DNA from: Bugula neritina
Lineage: Eukaryota > Bryozoa > Gymnolaemata > Cheilostomatida > Bugulidae
Reading direction: 5' to 3'
Assembly: GCA_964035545.1 (NCBI GenBank)
Contig: CAXIUT010000230.1
Coordinates: forward strand, 372,001-436,000
DNA length: 64,000 bases
In this document: positions 28,281 through 44,690 of the stretch, piece by piece
Layout: each line of letters begins with the position of its first letter
Numbering within the stretch: the first letter of the stretch is position 1
Translations under genes and position numbers: made by a program
Notes under the pieces: generated by a model
The model's input: only the letters and a program-made list of their open reading frames with translations
Databases searched by the model: none
Told to the model about the DNA's origin: nothing

Positions 28281-31200
28281 TACTACAACATATTGAAAAA
28301 CACTGCAACACATTGAATATACTGCAACATACCTAAATATGCGGTAATATACTGAAATAAACTCTAACACATTGAAAATACTGCAACATACTGAAATACA
28401 CTGCAACACACCGAAATATACTGCAAAATAAAACAACATACTGAAATACACTGTAACATATTGAAATACACTGTAACACATTGAAATATACTGCAACATA
28501 CCGAGATATATTGTAAACTACTGAAATATACTGTAACACATTGAAAAACACTGCAACATACTGAAATTTACTGCGACACATTGCAATATACTGTAACATA
28601 CTGAAATATGCTGTAGAACACTGAAATATACTGCAAAATACTGAAATACACTAAAACATATTGAAAAATACTGCAACATACTGAAATACACTGTAACATA
28701 CTGAAATACACTACAAAATACTACAACATATTGAAATACACTGCAACATACCTAAATATACGGTAAGATACTGAAATATACTGTAACACATTAAAAAGTA
28801 CAGCAACATACTGAAAGATACTGCAAGATACTGCAACATACTAAAATACACTGTAACATAATGAAACACACTGCAACATACTGCATTATACTGACATACA
28901 CTGGAACATAATGAAATACACTGCAACAAATTGAAGTATACTGCAACACACCGAAACATACGGCAACATACTGAAATATACTGCGACAGATTGAAATGTA
29001 CAGCAACATACTGAAATATACTGCGACACATTGCAAAATACTGCAACATACTGAAATACGCGGTAATATATTGAAATACACTGCAACACATTGAAATATA
29101 CTGTAACTCGCTGAAATATAGTGTAATATACGGAAATGTACTGTAACATACTGGAATATACTGTAACACACTGAAGTATACTGCAACATACTGAAATGCA
29201 GTGCTACATACTGAAATATACTGCAACATACTGCAACATACTGAAATACACTGTAACATACTGAAATATACTACTACACACTGCAACATTTGGCAACATA
29301 CCGAAATATACTGCGACACATTGCAGTATACTGAAACATACTGAAATATGCTGTAGCACACTGAAATACACTGCAACTCACTGAAATATACTGCAACATA
29401 CTGAAATACACTGTGACATACTGAAATATACTGCGACATACTGCACCATACTGAAATACACTGTAACATACTGAAATACACTGCAACACATTGAAATATA
29501 CTGCAAAATACTGAAATACACTGCTACATACTGAAATATACTGCAACACACTGCAACATACTGCAACATACTGAAATATACTGGACACATTGCAATATAC
29601 TCTAACATACTGAAATACAGTGCTACATACTGAAAGATACTGCAACATACCGAAATACACTGTAACATGTTGAAATATACTGCAACATACCTAAATATAC
29701 GGTAATATACCTAAATATACAGTAATATACCAAAATATACTGTAACACATTGATAAATACTGCAACATACAGAAATACACTGCAACCTCTGAAAAACACT
29801 GCAAAATACTGTAACATACTAAAATACACTGTAACATAATGAAATACACTGCAACACATTGAAATATACTGCAAAATACTGAACGACACTGCTATATACT
29901 GAAATATACTGCAACACACTGCAACATACTGTAACATACTGGAATATACTGCAACATACTGAAATACACTGCTACATACTGAAATATACGGCAACACACT
30001 GCAACATACTGAAACATACTAAAATACACTGTAACATATTGAAATACACTGCAACACAGTGAAATATACTGCAATGTGCCGAAATATATGGTAAACTACT
30101 GAAATATACTGTCACATCTTGAAAAATACTGCAACATACTGAAATATACTGCGACACATTGCAATATACTGTAACATACTGAAATATGCTGTAGCACATT
30201 GAAATACACTGCAACTCACTGAAATATACTGCAACATACTGAAATACACTGTAACATATTGAAAAACACTGCAACATACTGAAATACAGTGCTACATACT
30301 GAAATATACTGCAACATACTGCAACATACTGAAATACACTGTAACCGACTGAAATACACCTCAACATACTACAACATTTTGAAACACACTGCAACACATT
30401 GAAATATACTGCAACATTCCTAAATATACGGTAATATACCAAAATATACTGTAACACATCGAAAAATACTGCAACATACTGAAATACACTGCATTACACT
30501 GAAAAACACTGCAAAATACTGTAACACACTGAAATATACTGCAAAACACTGAAATACACTGCTACATACTGAAATATACTGCAACACAGTGCAACATACT
30601 CCAACATACTAAAATATACTGCAACATACTGAAATACACTGCAGAATACTGATATACACTGTAACATACTGAAATACACTGCAAAATACTACAAAATTTT
30701 GAAATACACTGCAATACATTGAAATATACTGCAACATACCTAAATATACGGTAATATACTGAAATATACTGTAACACATTGAAAAATACTACAAAATACT
30801 GAAATACACTGCAACATACTACAACATACTGAAATACCCTGTAATACATTGAAATCCACTGTAGCACATTGAAATATACTGTAACTCGCTGAAACATACT
30901 GTAACTCACTGAAATATAGTGTAATATACGGAAATGTACTGTAAATTACTGGAATATAATGTAACACACTGAAATATACTGCAACATACTGAAATACACT
31001 GTAACATACTGAAATATACTGCAACATCCTGCAACATACTGAAATACACTGTAACATACTGAAATACACTGCAACATTCTACAAGATACTGAAATACACT
31101 GTAACGTATTGAAGTACACTGCAACACATTGAAGTATTCTGCAACACACTTAAACATACGGCAACATACCGAAATATACTTCGGCACATTGCAATATACT

Positions 31201-31313
31201 GCAGCATACTGAAATATGCTGTAGCCTACTGAAATACACTGCATTATACTGAAATACACTTCTACATACTGAAATATACTGCAACATACTGAAATACACT
31301 GTAATATGCTGAA
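28281..31313. repeat. About 3.3-kb HOR unit, first copy
   Basis: 28018-29570 recurs at 31314-32770 (shift 3296, then 3276 after a 20-bp loss), so this is one period of a roughly 3.3-kb unit. Its second half, 29818-31248, is the same sequence as 3540-4970. Two nine-base units near 28313 and 28371 are the homologues of those at 7441 and 7500. A further nine-base unit (CTGGACACA) is at about 29581. L1 at 31079 is the last one in the window. No gene or unique sequence is seen. Confidence 0.8.
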
Positions 31314-32960
31314 TTACACTGCAACACATTGAAATATACTGCAACATAGCAAAATATATATTAAACTACTGAAAAATACTTCAACACATTGAAAAATACT
31401 GCAACATACATAATTATACTGTAACACACTGAAATATACTGCAACATACTTAAATACACTGTAAAATACTGAAATATACTGCAACATACTGAAATACACT
31501 GCTACATACTGAAATATACTGCAACATACTGCAACATACTGAAAAACACTGTAACATACTGAAATACAATGCAACATACTACAACATATTGAAAAACACT
31601 GCAACACATTGAATATACTGCAACATACCTAAATATGCGGTAATATACTGAAATAAACTCTAACACATTGAAAATACTGCAACATACCGAAATACACTGC
31701 AACACACCGAAATATACTGCAAAATAAAACAACATACTGAAATACACTGTAACATATTGAAATACACTGTAACACATTGAAATATACTGCAACATACCGA
31801 GATATATTGTAAACTACTGAAATATACTGTAACACATTGAAAAATACTGCAACATACTGAAATTTACTGCGACACACTGCAATATACTGTAACATACTGA
31901 AATATGCTGTAGAACACTGAAATATACTGCAAAATACTGAAATACACTAAAACATATTGAAAAACACTGCAACATACTGAAATACACTGCAAAATACTAC
32001 AACATATTGAAATACACTGCAACATACCTAAATATACGGTAAGATACTGAAATATACTGTAACACATTAAAAAGTACAGCAACATACTGAAAGATACTGC
32101 AAGATACTGCAACATACTAAAATACACTGTAACATAATGAAACACACTGCAACATACGGCATTATACTGACATACACTGGAACATAATGAAATACACTGC
32201 AACAAATTGAAGTATACTGCAACACACCGAAACATACGGCAACATACTGAAATATACTGCGACAGATTGAAATGTACAGCAACATACTGAAATATACTGC
32301 GACACATTGCAAAATACTGCAACATACTGAAATACGCGGTAATATATTGAAATACACTGCAACACATTGAAATATACTGTAACTCGCTGAAATATAGTGT
32401 AATATACGGAAATGTACTGTAACATACTGGAATATACTGTAACATACTGCAACATACTGAAATACACTGTAACATACTGAAATATACTACTACACACTGC
32501 AACATTTGGCAACATACTGAAATATACTGCGACACATTGCAGTATACTGAAACATACTGAAATATGCTGTAGCACACTGAAATACACTGCAACTTACTGA
32601 AATATACTGCAACATACTGAAATACACTGTGACATACTGAAATATACTGCGACATACTGCTCCATACTGAAATACACTGTAACATACTGAAATACACTGC
32701 AACACATTGAAATATACTGCAAAATACTGAAATACACTGCTACATACTGAAATATACTGGACACATTGCAATATACTCTAACATACTGAAATACAGTGCT
32801 ACATACTGAAAGATACTGCAACATACCGAAATACACTGTAACATGTTGAAATATACTGCAACATACCTAAATATACGGTAATATACCTAAATATACGGTA
32901 ATATACCAAAATATACTGTAACACATTGATAAATACTGCAACATACTGAAATCCACTGCA
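31314..32960. repeat. About 3.3-kb HOR unit, second, partial copy
   Basis: Aligns with 28018-29570 and carries the same short off-grid units, including CTGGACACA near 32755. It lacks about 20 bp near 31990 relative to the first copy. After about 32960 the sequence passes into the family that recurs through the second half of the window. No coding or RNA signal is seen. Confidence 0.78.
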
Positions 32961-35900
32961 ACCTCTGAAAAACACTGCAAAATACTGTAACACACTCAAA
33001 TATACTGCAAAACACCGAAATACACTGCTACATACTGAAATATACTGCAACACACTGCAACAAATTGCAACATACTAAAATATACTGCAACATACTGAAA
33101 TACACTGCAAAACACTGAAATACACTGTAACGTACTGAAATATACTGCGACACATTGAAATATACTTTAACATACTGAAATATGCTGTAGCACACTGAAA
33201 TACACTGCAACTCACTGAAATATACTGCAACATACTGAAATACACTGTAACATATTGAAATATACTGCAACATACTGCAACATACTGAAATACACTGGAA
33301 CATATTGAAATACACTGCAACAAATTGAAGTATACTGCAACACACTGAAACACACTGAAATACATTGTAACATACTGAAATACACTGCAACATAATACAA
33401 TATATTGAAATACACTGCAACACATTGAAATATACTGCAACATACTGAAATATACTGCGACACATTGCAATATACTGTGACATACTGAAATATGCTGTAG
33501 CACATTGAAATACACTGCAACTCACTGAAATAAACTGCAACATACTGAAACACAGTGCTACATACTGAACTATACTGCAACATACTGCAACATACTGAAA
33601 TACACTGTAACATACTGAAATACACTGCAACATACTACAACATTTTGAAATACACTGCAACACATTGAAATATACTGCAACATACCTAAATATACGGTAA
33701 TATACCAAAATATACTGTAACATATTGAAAAATACTGCAACATACTGAAATACACTTCAACACACTGAAAAACACTGCAAAATACTGTAACACACTGAAA
33801 TATACTGCAAAACACAGAAATACACTGCTACATACTGAAATATACTGCAACACAGTGCAACATACTGCAACATACTAAAATATACTGCAACATACTGAAA
33901 TACACTGCAAAATACTGAAATACACTGTAACATACTGAAATACACTGCAAAATAATACAACATATTGAAATACACTGCAATACATTGAAATATACTGCAA
34001 CATACCTAAATATACGGTAATATACTGAAATATACTGTAACACATTGAAAAATACTGCAAAATACTGAAATACACTGCAACATACTACAACATACTGAAA
34101 TACGCTGTAATACATTGAAATACACTGCAACACATTGAAATATACTGTAACTCGCTGAAACATACTGTAACTCACTGAAATATAGTGTAATATACGGAAA
34201 TGTACTGTAAAATACTGGAATATACTGTAACACACTGAAATATACTGCAACATAATGAAATACGCTGTAACATACTGAAATACACTGCAACATCCTGCAA
34301 CATATTGGAAGACACTGCAACACATTGAAATATACTGCAACATACCTAAATATACGGTAATATACCAAAATAAACTGTTACACATTGAAAAATACTGCAA
34401 CATACTGAAATACGCTGCAACACACTGAAAAACACTGCAAAATACTGTAACACACTGAAATATACTGCAAAATACTGAAATACACTGCTACATACTGAAA
34501 TATACTGCAACACACTGCAACATACTGCAACATACTAAAATATACTGCAACATACTGAAATACACTGCAAAATACTGAAATACACTGTAACATACTGAAA
34601 TATACTGCAAAATACTGAAATACACTGCTACATACTGAAAAATACTGCAACACATTGCGACATACTGCAACATACTAAAATACGCTGTAACATATTGAAA
34701 TACACTGCTACACATTGAAATATGCTGCAATGTACCGAAATATATGGTAAACTACTGAAATATACTGTCACACATTGAAAAATACTGACACATACTGAAA
34801 TATACTACGACACATTGCAATATACTGTAACATACTGAAATATGCTGTAGCACACTGAAATACACTGTAACATATTGAAATATACTGCAACATACTGAAA
34901 TACACTGCAACATACTACAACATATTGGAAGACACTGCAACACATTGAAATATACTGCAACATACCTAAATATACGGTAATATACCAAAATAAACTGTTA
35001 CACATTGAAAAATACTGCAACATACTGAAATACGCTGCAACACACTGAAAAACACTGCAAAATACTGTAACACACTGAAATATACTGCAAAATATTGAAA
35101 TACACTGCTACATACTGAAATATACTGCAACACACTGCAACATCCTGCAACATACTAAAATATACTGCAACATACTGAAGTACACTGCAAAATACTGAAA
35201 TACACTGTAACATACTGAAATATATTGCAACATACTGAAGTACACTCCTACATACTGAAATATACTGCAACTCACTGCAACAAACTCCAACATACTAAAA
35301 TACACTGTAACATATTGAAATACACTGCAACACATTGAAATATACTGCAAAATACTGAAATACACTGCTACACACTGAAATATACTGCAACATACGGCAA
35401 CATACTGCAACATACTAAAATATACTGCAACATACTGAAATACACTGCAAAATACTGAAATACACTGTAACATACTGAAATATACTGCAACATACTGAAA
35501 TACACTGTAACATATTGAAATACACTGCAACACAGTGAAATATACTGCAATGTGCCGAAATATATGGTAAACTACTGAAATATACTGTCACATTTTGAAA
35601 AATACTGCAACATACTGAAATATACTGCGACACATTGCAATATACTGTAACATACTGAAATATGCTGTAGCACATTGAAATACACTGCAACTCACTGAAA
35701 TATACTGCAACATACTGAAATACACTGTAACATATTGAAATACACTGCAACATACTGAAATACAGTGCTACATACTGAAATATACTGCAACATACTGCAA
35801 CATACTGAAATACACTGTAACAAACTGAAATACACTGCAACATACTACAACATTTTGAAACACACTGCAACACATTGAAATATACTGCAACATTCCTAAA

Positions 35901-38900
35901 TATACGGTAATATACCAAAATATACTGTAACACATTGAAAAATACTGCAACATACTGAAATACACTGCATTACACTGAAAAACACTGCAAAATACTGTAA
36001 CACACTGAAATATACTGCAAAATACTGAAATACACTGCTACACACTGAAATATACTGCAACATACGGCAACCTACTGCAACATACTAAAATATACAGCAA
36101 CATACTGAAATACACTGCAAAACACTGAAATACACTGTAACATACTGAAATATACTGCAACATACTGAAATATACTGCTACATACTGAAATATACTGCAA
36201 CACACTGCAACATACTGCAACATACTAAAATACACTGTAACATAATGAAATACACTGCAACACATTGAAATATACTGCAAAATACTGAAATACACTGCTA
36301 TATACTGAAATATACTGCAACACACTGCAACATACTGAAACATACTAAAATACACTGTAACATATTGAAATACACTGCAACACAGTGAAATATACTGCAA
36401 TGTGCCGAAATATATGGTAAACTACTGAAATATACTGTCACATCTTGAAAAATACTGCAACATACTGAAATATACTGCGACACATTGCAATATACTGTAA
36501 CATACTGAAATATGCTGTAGCACATTGAAATACACTGCAACTCACTGAAATATACTGCAACATACTGAAATACACTGTAACATATTGAAATACACTGCAA
36601 CATACTGAAATACAGTGCTACATACTGAAATATACTGCAACATACTGCAACATACTAAAATACACTGTAACCGACTGAAATACACTGCAACATACTACAA
36701 CATTTTGAAACACACTGCAACATACTGAAACATACTAAAATACACTGTAACATATTGAAATACACTGCAACACAGTGAAATATACTGCAATGTGCCGAAA
36801 TATATGGTAAACTACTGAAATATACTGTCACATCTTGAAAAATACTGCAACATACTGAAATATACTGCGACACATTGCAATATACTGTAACATACTGAAA
36901 TATGCTGTAGCACATTGAAATACACTGCAACTCACTGAAATATACTGCAACATACTGAAATACACTGTAACATATTGAAAAACACTGCAACATACTGAAA
37001 TACAGTGCTACATACTGAAATATACTGCAACATACTGCAACATACTGAAATACACTGTAACCGACTGAAATACACCTCAACATACTACAACATTTTGAAA
37101 CACACTGCAACACATTGAAATATACTGCAACATTCCTAAATATACGGTAATATACCAAAATATACTGTAACACATCGAAAAATACTGCAACATACTGAAA
37201 TACACTGCATTACACTGAAAAACACTGCAAAATACTGTAACACACTGAAATATACTGCAAAACACTGAAATACACTGCTACATACTGAAATATACTGCAA
37301 CACAGTGCAACATACTCCAACATACTAAAATATACTGCAACATACTGAAATACACTGCAGAATACTGATATACACTGTAACATACTGAAATACACTGCAA
37401 AATACTACAAAATTTTGAAATACACTGCAATACATTGAAATATACTGCAACATACCTAAATATACGGTAATATACTGAAATATACTGTAACACATTGAAA
37501 AATACTACAAAATACTGAAATACACTGCAACATACTACAACATACTGAAATACGCTGTAATACATTGAATATACTGCAACATACCTAAATATGCGGTAAT
37601 ATACTGAAATAAACTATAACACATTGAAAATACTGCAACATACTGAAATACACTGCAACACACCGAAATATACTGCAAAATAAAACAACATACTGAAATA
37701 CACTGTAACATATTGAAATACACTGTAACACATTGAAATATACTGCAACATACCGAGATATATTGCAAACTACTGAAATATACTGTAACACATTGAAAAA
37801 TACTGCAACATACTGAAATTTGCTGCGACACATTGCAATATACTGTAACATACTGAAATATGCTGTAGCACACTGAAATACACTGCAACTCACTGAAATA
37901 TACTGCAAAATACTGAAATACACTAAAACATATTGAAAAATACTGCAACATACTGAAATACACTGTAACATACTGAAATACACTGCAAAATACTACAACA
38001 TATTGAAATACACTGCAACATACCTAAGTATACGGTAAGATACTGAAATATACTGTAACACATTAAAAAGTACAGCAACATACTGAAAGATACTGCAAGA
38101 TACTGCAACATACTAAAATACACTGTAACATAATGAAACACACTGCAACATACTGCATTATACAGACATACACTGGAACATAATGAAATACACTGCAACA
38201 AATTGAAGTATACTGCAACACACCGAAACATACGGCAACATACTGAAATATACTGCAACAGATTGAAATGTACAGCAACATACTGAAATATACTGCGACA
38301 CATTGCAATATACTGCAACATACTGAAATACGCGGTAATATATTGAAATACACTGCAACACATTGAAATATACTGCAACATACTGAAATATACTGCGACA
38401 CATTGCAATATACTGTAACATACTGAAACATGCTGTAGCACATTGAAATACACTGCAACTCACTGAAATAAACTGCAACATACTGAAACACAGTGCTACA
38501 TACTGAACTATACTGCAACATACTGCAACATACTGAAATACACTGTAACATACTGAAATACACTGCAACATACTACAACATTTTGAAATGCACTGCAACA
38601 CATTGAAATAAACTGCAACATACCTAAATATACGGTAATATACCAAAATATACTGTAACATATTGAAAAATACTGCAACATACTGAAATACACTTCAACA
38701 CACTGAAAAACACTGCAAAATACTGTAACACACTGAAATATACTGCAAAACACTGAAATACACTGCTACATACTGAAATATACTGCAACAGAGTGCAACA
38801 TACTGCAACATACTAAAATATACTGCAACATACTGAAATACACTGCAAAATACTGAAATACACTGTAACATACTGAAATACACTGCAAAATAATACAACA

Positions 38901-39744
38901 TATTGAAATACACTGCAATACATTGAAATATACTGCAACATACCTAAATATACGGTAATATACTGAAATATACTGTAACACATTGAAAAATACTACAAAA
39001 TACTGAAATACACTGCAACATACTACAACATACTGAAATACGCTGTAATACATTGAAATACACTGCAACACATTGAAATATACTGTAACTCGCTGAAACA
39101 TACTGTAACTCACTGAAATATAGTGTAATATACGGAAATGTACTGTAAAATACTGGAATATACTGTAACACACTGAAATATACTGCAACATAATAAAATA
39201 CGCTGTAACATACTGAAATACACTGCAACATCCTGCAACATATTGAAATACACTGCAGCACACTGCAACATACTGCAACATACTAAAATATACTGCAACA
39301 TACTGAATACACTGCAAAATACTGAAATACACTGTAACATACTGAAATATACTGCAAAATACTGAAATACACTGCTACATACTGAAAATTACTGCAACAC
39401 ATTGCGACATACTGCAACATACTAAAATACGCTGTAACATATTGAAATACACTGCTACACATTGAAATATGCTGCAATGTACCGAAATATATGGTAAACT
39501 ACTGAAATATACTGTCACACATTGAAAAATACTGACACATACTGAAATATACTACGACACATTGCAATATACTGTAACATACTGAAATATGCTGTAGCAC
39601 ACTGAAATACACTGTAACATATTGAAATATACTGCAACATACTGAAATACACTGCAACATACTACAACATATTGGAAGACACTGCAACACATTGAAATAT
39701 ACTGCAACATACCTAAATATACGGTAATATACCAAAATAAACTG
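32961..39744. repeat. First units of the 4.75-4.98-kb HOR family
   Basis: 33570-34400 aligns with 38508-39330 (shift 4938) and 34752-35400 with 39499-40150 (shift 4747). M2 is at 34375 and 34995 here, then at 39742, 44688 and 49664. L1 is absent. The 10-bp register holds from about 32960 to 37564. 37520-38350 recurs at 41246-42070 (shift 3726), and 30160-30850 recurs at about 36880-37560 (shift 6716), so the unit was rearranged before it became regular. Confidence 0.8.
36321..37100. repeat. 390-bp tandem duplication
   Basis: 36321-36710 and 36711-37100 are adjacent copies; the TGTGCCGAAA unit, for example, is at 36401 and 36791. Differences include CACTGCAA against CACCTCAA near the 3' end and one CTAAAATACA / CTGAAATACA change. 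The length is 39 decamers, an odd number, so the A/B alternation changes phase across the junction. The second copy resembles 30.2-30.8 kb more closely, which suggests a variant-to-variant crossover. Confidence 0.85.
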
Positions 39745-42700
39745 TTACACATTGAAAAATACTGCAACATACTGAAATACGCTGCAACACACTGAAAAAC
39801 ACTGCAAAATACTGTAACACACTGAAATATACTGCAAAATATTGAAATACACTGCTACATACTGAAATATACTGCAACACACTGCAACATCCTGCAACAT
39901 ACTAAAATATACTGCAACATACTGAAGTACACTGCAAAATACTGAAATACACTGTAACATACTGAAATATATTGCAACATACTGAAGTACACTCCTACAT
40001 ACTGAAATATACTGCAACTCACTGCAACAAACTCCAACATACTAAAATACACTGTAACATATTGAAATACACTGCAACACATTGAAATATACTGCAAAAT
40101 ACTGAAATACACTGCTACACACTGAAATATACTGCAACATACGGCAACATACTGCAACATACTAAAATATACTGCAACATACTGAAATACACTGCAAAAT
40201 ACTGAAATACACTGTAACATACTGAAATATACTGCAACATACTGAAATATACTGCTACATACTGAAATATACTGCAACACACTGCAACATACTGCAACAT
40301 ACTAAAATACACTGTAACATAATGAAATACACTGCAACACATTGAAATATACTGCAAAATACTGAAATACACTGCTATATACTGAAATATACTGCAACAC
40401 ACTGCAACATACTGTAACATACTGAAATATACTGCAACATACTGAAATACACTGCTACATACTGAAATATACGGCAACACACTGCAACATACTGAAACAT
40501 ATTAAAATACACTGTAACATATTGAAAAACACTGCAACACAGTGAAATATACTGCAATGTGCCGAAATATATGGTAAACTACTGAAATATACTGTCACAT
40601 TTTGAAAAATACTGCAACATACTGAAATATACTGCGACACATTGCAATATACTGTAACATACTGAAATATGCTGTAGCACATTGAAATACACTGCAACTC
40701 ACTGAAATATACTGCAACATACTGAAATACACTGTAACATATTGAAATACACTGCAACATACTGAAATACAGTGCTACATACTGAAATATACTGCAACAT
40801 ACTGCAACATACTGAAATACACTGTAACAAACTGAAATACACTGCAACATACTACAACATTTTGAAACACACTGCAACACATTGAAATATACTGCAACAT
40901 TCCAAAATATACGGTAATATACCAAAATATACTGTAACACATTGAAAAATACTGCAACATACTGAAATACACTGCATTACACTGAAAAACACTGCAAAAT
41001 ACTGTAACACACTGAAATATACTGCAAAACACCGAAATACACTGCTACATACTAAAATATACTGCAACATACTGAAATACACTGCAGAATACTGATATAC
41101 ACTGTAACATACTGAAATACACTGCAAAATACTAAAAATTTTGAAATACACTGCAATACATTGAAATATACTGCAACATACCTAAATATACGGTAATATA
41201 CTGAAATATACTGTAACACATTGAAAAATATTACAAAATACTGAAATACACTGCAACATACTACAACATACTGAAATACGCTGTAATACATTGAATATAC
41301 TGCAACATACCTAAATATGCGGTAATATACTGAAATAAACTATACCACATTGAAAATACTGCAACATACTGAAATACACTGCAACACACCGAAATATACT
41401 GCAAAATAAAACAACATACTGAAATACACTGTAACATATTGAAATACACTGTAACACATTGAAATATACTGCAACATACCGAGATATATTGCAAACTACT
41501 GAAATATACTGTAACACATTGAAAAATACTGCAACATACTGAAATTTACTGCGACACATTGCAATATACTGTAACATACTGAAATATGCTGTAGCACACT
41601 GAAATACACTGCAACTCACTGAAATATACTGCAAAATACTGAAATACACTAAAACATATTGAAAAATACTGCAACATACTGAAATACACTGTGACATACT
41701 GAAATACACTGCAAAATACTACAACATATTGAAATACACTGCAACATACCTAAATATACGGTAAGATACTGAAATATACTGTAACACATTAAAAAGTACA
41801 GCAACATACTGAAAGATACTGCAAGATACTGCAACATACTAAAATACACTGTAACATAATGAAACACACTGCAACATACTGCATTATACTGACATACACT
41901 GGAACATAATGAAATACACTGCAACAAATTGAAGTATACTGCAACACACCGAAACATACGGCAACATACTGAAATATACTGCGACAGATTGAAATGTACA
42001 GCAACATACTGAAATATACTGCGACACATTGCAATATACTGCAACATACTGAAATACGCGGTAATATATTGAAATACACTGCAACACATTGAAATATACT
42101 GTAACTCGCTGAAGTATACTGCAACATACTGAAATACACTGTAACATACTGAAATACACTGCAACATACTACAACATACTGAAATACACTGCTACATACT
42201 GAAATATACTACTACATACTGCAACATTTGGCAACATACTGAAATATACTGCGACACATTGCAGTATACTGAAACATACTGAAATATGCTGTAGCACACT
42301 GAAATACACTGCAACTCACTGAAATATACTGCAACATACTGAAATACACTGTGACATACTGAAATATACTGCGACATACTGCACCATACTGAAATACACT
42401 GTAACATACTGAAATACACTGCAAGACATTGAAATATACTGCAAAATACTTAAATACACTGCTACATACTGAAATATACTGCAACACACTGCAACATACT
42501 GCAACATACTGAAATATACTGCGACACATTGCAATATACTCTAACATACTGAAATACCGTGCTACATACTGAAATATACTGCAACATACCGAAATACACT
42601 GTAACATGTTGAAATATACTGCAACATACCTAAATATACGGTAATATACCAAAATATACTGTAACACATTGAAAAATACTGCAACATACTGAAATACACT

Positions 42701-44690
42701 GCAACCTCTGAAAAACACTGCAAAATACTGTAACGCACTCAAATATACTGCAAAACACCGAAATACACTGCTACATACTGAAATATACTGCAACACACTG
42801 CAACATACTGCAACATACTAAAATATACTGCAACATACTGAAATACACTGCAAAATACTGAAATACACTGTAACATACTGAAATATACTGCGACACATTG
42901 CAATATACGGTAACAAACTGAAATATGCCGTAGCACACTGAAATACACTGCAACTCACTGAAATATACTGCAACATACTGAAATACACTGTAACATATTG
43001 AAATGTACTGCAACATACTGCAACATACTGAAATACACTGGAACATATTGAAATACACTGCAACAAATTGAAGTATACTGCAACACACTGTAACACACTG
43101 AAATACACCGCAAAACACTACAACATACTGAAACATACTGCAACATACTGAAATACACTACTACATACTGAAAAATACTGCAACATACTGCACCATACTG
43201 AAATACACTGTAACATACTGAAATACACTGCAACATAATACAACATTTTGAAATACACTGCAACACATTGAAATATACTGCAACATACCTAAATATACGG
43301 TAATATACCAAAATATACTGTAACATAATGAAATATGCTGTAGCACATTGAAATACACTGCAACTCACTGAAATATACTGCAACATACTGAAACACAGTG
43401 CTACATACTGAAATATACTGCAACATACTGCAACATACTGAAATACACTGTAACATACTGAAATTCACTGCAACATACTACAACATTTTGAAATACACTG
43501 CAACACATTGAAATATACTGCAACATACCTAAATATACGGTAATATACCAAAATATACTGTAACATAATGAAAAATACTGCAACATACTGAAATACACTT
43601 CAACACACTGAAAAACACTGCAAAATACTGTAACACACTGAAATATACTGCAAAACACTGAAATACACTGCTACATACCAAAATATACTGCAACGCAGTG
43701 CAACATACTGCAACATACTAAAATATACTGCAACATGCTGAAATACACTGCAAAATACTGAATAACACTGTAACATACTGAAATACACTGCAAAATACTA
43801 CAACATATTGAAATACACTGCAATACATTGAAATATACTGCAACATACCTAAATATAGGATAATATACTGAAATATACTGTAACACATTGAAAAATACTG
43901 CAAAATAGTGAAATACACTGCAACATACTACAACATACTGAAATACGCTGTAATACATTGAAATACACTGCAACACATTGAAATATACTGTAACTCGCTG
44001 AAACATACTGTAACTCACTGAAATATAGTGTAATATACGGAAATGTACTGTAAAATACTGGAATATACTGTAACACACTGAAATATACTGCAACATATTG
44101 AAATACACTGTAATATACTGAAATACACTACAACATCCCGCAACATATTGAAATACACTGCAGCACACTGCAACATACTGCAACATACTAAAATATACTG
44201 CAACATACTGAAATACCTTGCAAAACACTGAAATACACTGTAACATACTGAAATATACTGCAAAATACTGAAATACACTGCTACATACTGAAAAATACTG
44301 CAACACATTGCGACATACGGCAACATACTAAATTACACTGTAACATATTGAAATACACTGCAACACATTGAAATATGCTGCAATGTACCGAAATATATGG
44401 TAAACTACTGAAATATACTGTCACACATTGAAAAATACTGACACATACTGAAATATACTGCGACACATTGCAATATACTGTAACATACTGAAATATGCTG
44501 TAGCACACTGAAATGCATTGCAACTCACTGAAATATACTGCAACATACTGAAATATACTGTAACATATTGAAATATACTGCAACATACTAAAATACACTG
44601 CAACATACTACAACATATTGGAAGACACTGCAACACATTGAAATATACTGCAACATACCTAAATATACGGTAATATACCAAAATAAACTG
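39745..44690. repeat. 4.9-kb family HOR, 4946-bp copy
   Basis: Aligns with 44691-49666. The shift is 4946 up to about 42110, 5006 from there to about 44060, and 4976 afterwards. Relative to the next copy it lacks 60 bp at about 42113, where the sequence passes straight from CTCGCTGAA to GTATACTGCA. It carries the recurring units CAACATTTGGCAAC near 42225 and CAACCTCTGAAA near 42700. No gene is seen. Confidence 0.88.
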
